DNA from: Datnioides undecimradiatus
Lineage: Eukaryota; Chordata; Actinopteri; Lobotiformes; Datnioididae
Length of the DNA: 64,000 nucleotides
Direction: 5' to 3'
Assembly: GCA_008933995.1 (NCBI GenBank)
Contig: WARS01000044.1
Coordinates: 2,810,866-2,874,865, forward strand
Shown here: positions 33,801 through 45,800 of the stretch, piece by piece
How the letters are laid out: the number at the start of each line of letters is the position of its first letter
How positions within the stretch are numbered: the stretch's first letter is position 1
Position numbers and translations under genes: made by a program
Notes under the pieces: model-generated
What the model was told of the DNA's origin: nothing
Databases searched by the model: none
Seen by the model: only the letters and a program-made list of their open reading frames with translations

Positions 33801-36800
33801 GCAGTTAAAAGTGTGATATTTAAGATTTTTATATTATTGAACTGAGGACTTAGCTGTAACTGTAACTGTGTATAGTAATAAAAAATGTTATTACTTTTCT
33901 TACATGGTCAAGGTGCTTCCACTCCTCAGCCCACTCTCTGTCTGTCAGCCTGTGGTCAATCACTTCCTCCTGCCTGGTCCCTGTATGTATACCTGTAAAA
34001 AAGATAGATAGACAGACAGGCAGAAAGATAAATAAAGGGCATGTTGGTTTGACAGAGAAGATCAATGTAACAATACTCTATCACTCCCTTACTCTCCCTG
34101 TGATCTATCCTTTATTTGGTCCCTCGATGAAACTCTCTTTCCACCAAGCCCCCCCCCCCCCCCCTTTTTGCTGTCTCCATATCTCTCTCCCACCCTGAGG
34201 GCACGACTCAAATGACTGAGCTTCCAGTCCAATAAGCATCCATCACAAGGCGAGACATGGTAAATGTCTCTCCTATTTTTAGAACTGAGCCAAAGTCGTC
34301 ATTACAGCTTCATCAAGGCTCAGTCTACACAGAAAAATGTCTCTAATACGACGACACTGAGTCTAAATGTGCTTTTGTTGTGCACTCATTCATCTCACAA
34401 AGCATTGCTTCAGTCAGCTATCAGGTTGCACTGGCCTCAGCTATGGTTTGTGCTTTCTGAGGCAGAAGGATGGCCTTGTTGTGTGAGAGGCTATTTTGTC
34501 AGTCTGCTCTGCCAACAAACAGCCACCAAGCTGAAGTGGACACCAACCCATTGTCATTATTATTTAAAATAAGGCTCTAAGTGAGATATAAAGAGATGTA
34601 TATCCTGAGAAACAGTTATGAAAATGATGTAACTGTTGCTGCTTTGACATTGTGCCCTGTCATGGGATTGATTTAAGGTCTCAAAACCCAAGTGCATGTA
34701 TACAGAATTGCACACACATATTTATATACACCCTCCATCCTCCTCCACATTCTTACCAATAGGCCTGGCTCTCTCCCGGATCTCCCGATGATTGGAGGCG
34801 GGGTGTCTGTAGGTATCACGGTAGTGATGGGCGATGGCCATGTCATCCAGTCTGTAGTGCTGTGGGGGTAGCGGGCCTGGGTGTGGCAAGCCATTGGGCT
34901 GGTAGGAGAGCCCATTAGATGGGCTGAAGCGCTGGGCGGGGCTTATGGTGCAGGGCCGCTTGCTAGGGTGAACATCTGGGTGCAGGGCACCATCTCGCTC
35001 GAAGCCGTTCTCTTTGGTTCTGAAGGAAAAAAGAAAAAAGAGACAAACATTTTTAATTGGCAGTTTTAAAACTGACTGTTTTCAAATGTGTCTGTTACAG
35101 GTGTTACATGCAAAAAAGCCAAACTTGAAATATATCATCACAACAACTCTTCCACCCATTTGTGCTGCAATAAAGGCTTGTTTGTTGACCTGTTAACAGA
35201 CTAAAAGAACTGCAGTGAAAGCTGTTTTTCCAGGAATCATCCTGGAATTCTTCCATTCTTCCACACATCCATTCATATATATGTACGCACAAACAAACAA
35301 AGCTCAAATGTGTGCGCTCACACAAATTACACACACACACACATACACACACGTACTCGCTCAAGTAGCTTCTAGGGGATCAGGTGGATTTTTGTTAGCC
35401 TGCTTCCAAAGATTAATGTGGCCAGGTGTGTTTGTGTGTGCGCATGCTTGCACATGTGTGTCTGTGTGTGTGTTCCCAGGTTTGTCAGTTCACAGTTAAA
35501 TCTTGCCAACCTCCCCCCTGTATCTGCAATCCTCCACGTTCCTCTCTTTCTCTTTCTCTCGCTGTTTCTCTCGCTCTCTCTCCCCCCTTCCTCCCATCTC
35601 TCTCCGATGAACAGATTGAACTTCTTAATGAGCTGTTTTTATGGGCTCCTAATGCTCATCCACAGCTCTCCATATGCTCTTTCCCTCCATCCGTCCGTCT
35701 CTTGCTGCCTCCCTCGACTCATCCATCCATTCTTCTCCCCACCGCTCTCCCCACCACACTCTTATCTCTCCAGCCTTCCTGTTGCAACAATGTTTATATC
35801 TACAGGCGCTAGAGTACACACATGCACACACAGTCACAGTCACCTATGCAAGACACTGACCTGTATATACATAATTTACCTACAGTAGGTACACACTTGC
35901 CTATTTTTTTAAGTAGAAAACTGCATCTAATAATGAGCAACATTCATGTGAATATACTGCAAATTCTCAAATGGTGAATAAGATTTTATTTTACACTGGC
36001 AGTTATGAGAGAAAGGGCTTTTATCGTTTATATTCCCTTTAATAATAAGTACAATCGATTATATTTTAGTAAAACCCTCCCTGTTCTTTGACATGCTCCC
36101 CTCTGTTGCGGAACAAATTCAGCAGTTCTCCTATCTGATGTGAAAACCTTTGAGTTTTTCAGGTTTTACCCACTTGGAGGACTTTTATTGTGAAATGTGA
36201 ATTATTGACTTACATTGGCACAAGCAGAATGGACGAGAGTTAAACAATTAGTGAGTGAGTATTTCTTTTTTAAAAAGCAAAATCCAATAGAGTTGAGTGT
36301 GCTTTAGTTATAATATACGCAGTTGATGGAATTCATACAGTGAAAATATGCTTAATTATATTGAATTTACCATGCAGGCTGTAAGATCACAGGCACTGGT
36401 AATACAGTATTGCATTTCCAGCTATTATTTGAATATCTGCTATTGTTGGGGAATTTATGGTATATACAATACATTATATATATGTATATTTTTTTTCTTC
36501 ATCTGCATATTCTGCAATATTCCTGCTCTGGATCCTGCAGAACATGGTATTAATCAGGATGCACTGACTGTGCATTGTTGTCTGTAATTAAGGATTCCCA
36601 TTCAAATTCCAATATTCCGACACAGGGCTCCAATAAGCGGGAATGCAGAGCAGAGGTAAGCAGAAACCAGAGGTGCTTAGCCAGCCGTATTGGTGGTGGA
36701 GCCTCATCTGTATGTGTTATCAGCCCATCTCCCTAGGCATGCACACACACATCCACACACACATCCACACCCAAGCCTGTACAGAGGTGCACATATATGA

Positions 36801-39800
36801 ACCATACTAAAGCTTTCACACTGGATAGAGAATCATGCACACACACATTCACACAAACAGACCACGTTTTTCCACTGAATACAGATGCCTGCTTACTTTT
36901 TCTCTCTCCGTATATTCTCTCTCTCTCACATTTACACGCACACCTTTTCCCCTAAGCTCACTCCCCTATGCACCAGACGGCCTGCAAATATGCAGGTATT
37001 ACAGAAAAAGTCTGCCTATCTGACTGTTGGGGGAAAAAGAGAGGTGAGAATTATTAATATTGCGTTTGGCATTTTTGTCCCTCAGCAAATATAAAAAGTA
37101 CATTTTCCTCTCCCCTGCCTGTATTAAAAATTTCAGCCCCCCGGGGAATTTATTTCAAAAGACTGTGCACACATTGTGCTCGTAGCACAGGCAAAAACTC
37201 ACAACAAAATGCAAATGTTCAAAAACCTCTGTCCAAGAAGTTGAAAATGCTTAATAATGTTTAATGAAGGAATGTCTGGGTGCGTCTGTGCATGTCTAAT
37301 TGCATTTATTAGACTTGTTAGTCTTAGTTATTATTCTGATTAGTAAAATTCCTTTGTAAAGCCATTTTGGGAGTAAAATGCATGCAGGTCTGTACATAGA
37401 CTGTGATGTTATTTTTTTTATTCGTACTGCAGCTCTGCCACATAAAATTGATTTTATTGGGCTGGGAATGCTCCACAGTCTTAAACATGCACACACACTC
37501 GCCGTTGGTCTGGACCGGTTTTGTGCTTGTTTCCGTTTCGGCCTCTTTGGGGGAAGACTGTTGGATAGAGGACTATAGGTTTTTACAGTGCTGTGTGTTC
37601 CTGGACGTCACGTCTCACTGCCTGTCCATTAGAGCAGGGAACATTGAGTCATTACCAAGTCCGTGACAACAAATGGATGTAATGATTTGGGTGGGGATTT
37701 GGGAGGGGGGACTGATGCAGAGAGAGACACATACACGCAGAGATACACACAGAGATACACATACACAACCAATCAAGTATAGAAGTATATGATAACAGGA
37801 ATCACAAACACACAAAGAAGACATATTCATACACATCAATACATTCACACTTTCCATTAAGACGCAGCTGTCTTCCGGCTTTTTTTTTTTCTATCCTGAG
37901 GATGTTGTGTCTTTGTGAGAGTGTGTTTCTGAGCATGTGTTTGTATGTGAGTGTAGTCAGGTCTACTTTTCCCGTCTCTTCCTCTCTTCAGTTCTGGCCC
38001 ATTAAGAGCAGGAGCCGGGAGCTGAGATGTCCAACGGAGCACGTCATGAGGCCCGGTGGCGCACTGACAGACGTTTCCCATACATACATTAACACATCAC
38101 ACTATTGCCTTGCATTGGCTCAGCTTGTGTCTGCGGAGTTATGTTTGGCTTCATGGGGATGCAGGCAGACTCAAAGGGATTTATGCATGAGATCAAATAA
38201 TAGAGGAGTAAAAAAGCCTCAGATGCTTCAGTGTTTGGAGCTGGTGCATTTTTAAACTCTGCTTCTCGTTCAGTGTGAGTTCAGGTTATGAATTTAAACC
38301 AAATTAGTCCTGTACCTGCAAAATAATGGCCTGATGTTCAGATTCACCCACCTGTCTGGCGTCCTTCTCTTGCCATTCTCGTTGACGTCCAGCAGGAGTT
38401 CAGAGGAGTCCACTGGAGAGGTGGTGCTGGTGTCCAGGAGCAGCTGCTCATGCTGGGCCAGATACTGAGCTGGGTTCTGCTTGGCCAGCCTGGCACAGTG
38501 CAGCAGCTCCCTCTGAAGGAGCGGCAGGTTGGCCTACAGAAGAAGAAGCCACTGTGTTACACAAGGAACCTGAACAATTGTACAGTTTGTCTTTAAAAAA
38601 GAGACTAGAACAGAAATAACACATCTGCATTTTTAACAAATGAAAAACAGAGTCACTGTATCTGTTTTATAAGTAGTTCCCATTTTGGCTAGTTTAGGAA
38701 ACAGTGCCAAAAAGCCATATAGTACAACATCCTCACCAGATACATCTGAAAACATAATAATGAATATCTGGAACCATCTAAAATAGTGAAATGCAAATAA
38801 GCTCTTAAGAGAAACCATGCAGTTTGAATATACAAGTTCGACTTGTGACCTTATGCAAAATATAGTAGGCTGTTGATGACTCATAATACAGCAAAGATAA
38901 ATTCAACCAAAATGATGCATCCCTTTGATCTGAAACAAAATGTTGAGCTCTACAGGCTGTAAATGACACTCAGCTTGTTTTCAAGAAATACAACAGATAG
39001 AAAAGTATCATAATTTTACAGAAAGCCCCAAACTTAAATCTAAAAATATGATGTTTTAACAAAAACTTTTCTCACAGTCTAATTTGAGGTAACAACAGAT
39101 CCATTTCTTCCATGTCATCTAACCCCTGTTTGCTCATTACCACTGAACCAGCACCGCCACTTCCTGTGACCCAGAGTGCATTAACACCCAGAGAGTTTCT
39201 CTGTGGCATACACTTTTTTGTAAAGAAACAGCAGCTATTTTCAATCTCTTTGACACAACAAGGGGGTCTGCTTTCTTGCGTGGAGTTCCAGGGTCATGCA
39301 GGTATGTACGCATTCACTTCAAAGCCCGATCTGATGGGGTGCATTTTGAAGCAAGAAGATGAAAGTGTTGCATCAGGCAGGTTCAGAATGAGAGTGGGGG
39401 CTATTTTGGCAAGGTACATCACAAGAGCCTTTGGAGTGGGGCATCTTTGTAAGTTTTAGGCCCGTTAATCTTTGTTTTGTCCTCAAGAACATAATCTCTC
39501 TCTCTGAGACTCTTGCTTTGTTTTTCTTTTCCTTATTTTGCCTCCTGTTTTATAATCTACAAGCTTTTATTCACTCCTTCATCTGTTCTCTCCTTTTGTC
39601 CTACACTAGCTGACATATTTTCTTCTATTTCTATAACCATACGATCTTGTCCTTGTCAAGCACATGCAGAAATAACACTTGCAAAACACAACCCTGATTT
39701 GTTTAGTGGTATTTATGTTTCGTAATCGTATGAAAATCCCTCTCCAGTAATTGGCTCTTCTAAAAGAAATGCCAAGCACTGGCCTTCCCTTTACCTGCCC

Positions 39801-42800
39801 GAGTTAATGGTCCGTTAATAGTTTATGATCGTAATTACCCACTGAAAAAAGAACATAAAATAGATTGCTTTGACCCCGGTGAACTCATCTTTCATTAATT
39901 AGAGGTCATCCTAATCGCCAGAGATGTGGGATGCATTAACAAAAAGACTGAGTCAAGAAATGCAGACCGCTGAGGAGACTGGATCATTTTTCATGTGATA
40001 AAGTGCGGCGCTTTGCTTCTCTGCAGTTATGGTAACCAACGTCTGCACTTGCATAAAAGGAAAATTTCAAGTAGTGTTCGGCAGCCACAGCTAAAATCCA
40101 CCCTGGATGATTTATTGTAAAAATACGGGATCTGTCATTTTGTCAAACGGTGCCAAAAAAACAATTCAGAATATGCCACAATCAGGATGCGCTGCACTTC
40201 ATCAACTTTCTGCTCCTGTGTAATTTGCAGTTGGAAGAAAATCTAGGTGACTTAGTTTTTGCACATCTATATTGTCCTATTTCAATTATTTCCTGTCACG
40301 ACTGTCTCGCTTTCTCTCTCTCTCGCTCTCTTTCTCTTTAGCTAAATGTGTTTATTCCCTCGTCTCACAGCACTCCTCTCATTTCAGCACGACACAAGAA
40401 AAACAAAACACTTGACAGCTAAGATGAGAGCAAACTTGAAAAAAAGCACAACTTTAACTTGAAAACAGAGGAACACTGTTACTGTGTAAGCCTGTTGTCT
40501 CGTGTGGCAGGCGGCCTGCCAACACATCACGTCACTGGCGCTGTGTGGTTTATGATTGCCTCCTTCCAGTAAAGACTCCCAACCAATTTGCGGTTTAGTA
40601 TTAAGAGAAAGGGAAAAGAGCTGAGTGGGTTTGGGTGGGGGTGGGATTGGGAGGTTTGGAGGGGTCGGCTCGGTCTAACATTAGCGTAATGAAAAACTCT
40701 GAGCCCTGACGCGCATTGTTGCAGCTGTGCTCCGACGCACCTATAAAAGCCCCCTACACCTCCAACTGCTCTCTGCTACCATATGGTAGCTGGCATTAAA
40801 GGCCCCGCAGTGGGAAGACACTAAAATTAGACTGGGGATAGAGAGAGAGAGGCAGAGAAGGAGCGATGGAGGAAAAAAAAGAGTTGCATCTTTGATTCTG
40901 CAGCCATCCCAGTGATACACTAACCATCTGGCGAGGAGAGGAGTGGGGAAGGAGGGACTGGAGGATGGATAGATGGGGAACGGTAAACAGAGACAGGGAA
41001 GGGATAAAGATATGGAGGGAAAACAAATGAGAAGGTGAGTCAAAGAAAAAAAAACTTCAGAATAAGGGAGTGGTGTAAGGAAGGGGACAGAGAGGACACA
41101 AAGTCCCTGTTTGTGTCGTTAACAGCCAGCAATGGTGATTCTAGTGGGACCAGTTTCTGCTGCCCACATCCACACAGGACCTCGGTGGATAATATAGGCT
41201 TATGCATGTCAGTACACACGTGCGTGCATCTGCAAGTGCACACACACACATACACAAAGAGGGTAAAGTGAGATGAGCCGAGTGTCTTGTTTTCATAAAT
41301 AACGTTTACCTCATGCCTGTCACTCAGACACACACCAAGCAATGGAGGGAGGGATAGGTGCAGAGTAGAGAGTAGATAAAAAGGAAGAGGTAGACAGAGA
41401 AATCAAGAGAGATTGAATAAAACCAGTAAAAAGAATGTGAGAAAACAAAACAGGCTTTTCAGAGTTGTGTAATGGAAACAAATGAGCTCGGTGGTAAATG
41501 TTATGCCCGAGCCTGCTCTCCATCTCTCAGAACAACACTGATATTGATCTCAGCTTCACCTCAAACCAATAACATGATGTGAACTGCTGCAGCTACAGTA
41601 CATCCCTCAATATACACCCCAGTCAAGCAGACAGTCAGAATATGCACCTGTGTGACACAAACAGCCCTAATGCACATAAATGGACAGCGTTCCAGATCTA
41701 GAGACAAACAGAAAAAACACTTTTCATTTTTATCTCCCAGACTGGAATGAAGAGATGTGAGGTGAAACAAAGCGACAGATGACAAATGGGCTAAAGCAAG
41801 GGCACCGCGCATGCTGAAATGAGTACTCCTTTTTCTTTGGTAATAAATATACAATGCTAATGGCTGAAAATGGGAAATACTCTCTGAGAAACGTGGCTTA
41901 GTGGGATGAAGAATCGATGACCAAACAAGCTCGAGAGAAAGAGGTGGAGGAGGCTGGAGAGGAGCACATTAAAGAGGAGGTTGACCTTGGGCCAAAACAG
42001 CACTCACTGAGCTCTGCTCCAGAAAATGTTAAGCAATTTTCTTTAAAAAAAAAAAAAAAGTAACTGATTGTCTATTGTCTCCAAAAAGTTGCTACCTCTG
42101 GGTTAAACACAGTAAAAACTAAAAGAGTGAGATCAGTTCCAGGATTGATATGACTTATGTACTGTTTAATTTGGAGGAGAGAGAAACAAACTGTTTGAGC
42201 AAAGAAAAAACAAAAAGATGATGTGAGCGACAGAATGAGAGCGACAACATCTTGTGAAGCTGCAGAGAGTGAGAGGAAAGAAAGAGACAGGTTAAGGGAT
42301 TGATGTGAGAGAAACGCACACGGGAGAGCGAGTCTCCAAAAATAGGGAGAGAATTCATGAACATAAGTATGCACATCTGGATCTGGGCTGGCTAAATGTT
42401 TTCCAGATTTGGTCGATCAGGGCAGGCGAACCTTCTGTGGTAAATATATATTTAAATATCTACCTTCAGAAAGGGGATGACGAAAGGTCGCAGAGGGAAG
42501 TTGGTGGCTTCTTGGAGCTTGGAGTGAAATTCTTCGATGGTTAGTGTGGAATTCTGGAGAGAGAGAGAGACGGAGAGAGAAAACACATGAGTCCATGTGG
42601 AAAGCATTAAGTGATAATATTACTTATTGGAAGCTAAGCTATATCCTGGCCTGCAGTGAATGTTTCGGGTTTTGTAATAGGAAGCACATGGGGCAAGCCA
42701 CAGTGAAAAGCGCTACAGAACACAAAGACACACATCTCCTTCAATTAACAACACAAATACACATGCGGGAGTCACATCATCAAAAAAATATGCTGCACAG

Positions 42801-45800
42801 GGAGAAATGTGCTTAAGATTTTCAACCAGATTTGCTCTTTTTGAGTATTTGAGCTTTAATATTCACATCAGTGGTCTTTGTTATACATTTTGTGACAATA
42901 ATTGGCTCATTTAAAAAGCTCCTACTTTTTTTTATCACAACATTTCAGTGCATGTTTCACACTGGTTCGGTTTGGCTTGTTTGCTCTAATGCACGGTAGC
43001 TTAAAAACACGTACATATTGTGCATTTTAAGGACAAGTGTGACATGACTAAAATAATTTATGTCTAATAAGATAAAGTATTTCTTGCAATTTTGCAAAGG
43101 ATGTTTTTCTTCGGCCTGCTTTTTCTTTGTTTCCATCATTTGGACATTCATTTCAACCTTTGAACCCATGCTTCTGTTGTATACACGGTCACGCATGGCA
43201 CCTGTGTCCTTATCAACACGGCACATGAGCCTATCATGCGTGTGCCATAATGCTCCACACCAGTGTTGCCTCTCTCAGTGCCAGCCAAATAACTGCCTGC
43301 CTCTTTTCACATACCAGATAAGACTGAGGTGACCAAAATGCATTACAGTAGCATGGACCAGACGGGGAGAGAGAGAGGGTGGTGTATTTAAAATGAGAGG
43401 GTATTTGTGTGTTTGTGTACAGTCTGGAGCAGTTGCGTGGGGGGGTCCAAAGTGGGTTATACATTTCATTTTTCAATCCTCCACACCCAAAGAGACTCTA
43501 CCTTTTAACTCTACTTCTTTGGCTGCCTGTAACTCACATTAATGGCTGACAAGATAGCAGTGACACTATTTTTAATTTTCAACTTGAACTATCCCCAGAT
43601 GCAAGGCAGAGAGAAAGAGTGAAGAAGGGAGGTGCGGGTGGGTGAGGAAGAGGTGAGCATGCACGTGGGAGAAGAATCTGCTTCATAACAAGCGAAAATA
43701 CAAACAGGGAAAAAAAAAATCAAGCGAGACAGAGAACATTGAAAAAAAGCAGCAGATATTATTTTTCCTCCCCACACTCTCGGCGTTATTTCCCAGACCT
43801 GAATTTTGTTACATTCAGCCTTACATCTGTTCGCCCAGATTGCGTAGGGGCTGTTCTTGACAGCTAGTGAAACCTCCTGAGTCTCCCTCTCTCCCTCTCC
43901 CCGGCACACAACTAGCTAATTAACGGTGTCACTCTTTTCAATAAGGCAGGGGGAGGGACGGAGAGACAGTGTGTGTAAGAGAGAGAGAGAGAGAGTAAAG
44001 GGGGGGGGGGTTCGCAAGCCAAAACGACACAGGAGAGGCATGTGCATATGCAGACGGTGAGAAAAATAAACATAGTGAAGCCAAAAGGAGGCTATGCTCT
44101 GTGTGGCTAATTAAAAAAAAATTCCTCCCTCCATCTCCTCCGCCTCCTCCTTTCTGCAACAACGTTCAATCACTATTTCTGTATTCCCCTGCTTGTTCTG
44201 CTCGCATTTTCTCAGATCACATGTGGTAAATCTTTAGATTTGCACATGTATTTTATATAGCTCTCATAAAATCATGTCAGATAAGCTGGAGAGGCACAAC
44301 ACATCTGTCTTATTAAATCTCTGTTGCATAAATGTATTTTGATGTTTGCATGCTCGATTTTTATTTTGCAGTCATACCAAAGAGTAAACTTGGCTCCACT
44401 CACTTTTGCTATTCTCCGCTACGCACACGAGTTGTTTATGTACTGCATTATTGATAAATTCAAAGGAATTCTGATGCAGGTTTTAAACATTGCACGCTGT
44501 TTTTATTCACTTTATGTGCCATATAGTAATTTTGGATATCAGTAGTGCTTTCATAAGTGCTAGTTAGATATGATTTCAGTATTGCAACTTGCCAAGGTTA
44601 TTAGAACTCTACACAGCCTCAATGGTTTTGATGTTACAATAGGAAATCTTTACCGCCCTCTGCCTCCAGTTTTCCATGTTCTTGCATGTCGTATTTAAAC
44701 TTAAACAAATGTAAAGCAATTAAATTCCAAGTGGATCAGCTGCATCGGGAGGGTGATCTCCTCGTTAGGACTATTCTTTGTTCAGTAGGACAACATACTG
44801 CCACTGTTCAGTAAGGGATTGTATTACAATGAATAATGTGCTGATGGGTGTCAATCGTGTAGGCGGCTCTCTCTGAGTGTTTATTTTACATTCACGGCTA
44901 AAGCACCAGATGGGTGAGGTTTCTGACGTGAGAAAATAAAGAAATACCCTAGAGCTTTTCATAATGACTGAGAAGTATTTTTAAGTATTTGAAGTATTTT
45001 TTGATTGACGACTGACCTGACAATTTAAACTTTCTGATTCAGTAAAGCCCTTTCATCTAGCACTACAGCGCTGGTGAACAAATGCTAAGAATTACTCTCA
45101 AATAGCCTTCGAATGGATTCACTTACTCCCGCTAACTCAAAGCCCGGTGTCAACTTTCACTCTGTGAGCCCTTTGAACTAAAGCTCACATCCACAGTGGC
45201 CACTCACCACAAGTCCCAGCACTAATGTGCGGACCCGCTCGCCGATCTCAGGTGAGATGTCGTTGCCAAACTGCTGTAGAGTCGTGAGGAAGCGCTTGAG
45301 CTTGCTGAGCTGCCGCGCACCACAGGCCGGCGGCAGCTGCTGGTTGGCCAGAGAGGAAGAGGAGGAGGAGCTAGGACCATTGCTGTAACCGTTTGGTGGT
45401 GAAGGGGCGCCGTTAAGCGCCGTAGGAGAGTGGCTGCTGCCATTGGTTACTGTGTGAGACATAGGGACAAAGAACAAAGAAAGGAGAACAAAATCAAAAA
45501 TAGTCTTTTTGTGTTTTTGTGCACAAGTACCACTGGATTCACTCTTATTGTATACAAGTCATTAAACATCAGCTTAAATTCCTGAGTGTGCCTTTAACAA
45601 ACACCAACAAAGAAAACAACATATATCAGCTTCATGGGGACCAAACCACTGATTTGAAATGATTGACATTCCCTTGAAAGCATTCACAATCCTTGACATT
45701 TGTTTCCAATCATCGAGGCTAGTTTGATCCTTTGCGGCATCCTCTCATAAAAAACATATTTCTGGGACATGTTGCCTCCCTGCACCTCCCTCTCCCTCGC

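Noticed and set aside
35418..35888. 128-156 codon plus-strand open frames
   Set aside because: Derived from GT and CT low-complexity sequence within a RUNX1T1 intron.
45222..45443. Alternative-frame open frame over the Ser-rich RUNX1T1 exon
   Set aside because: Arg/Ser/Pro-rich shadow of the real frame, which matches the TAFH region.
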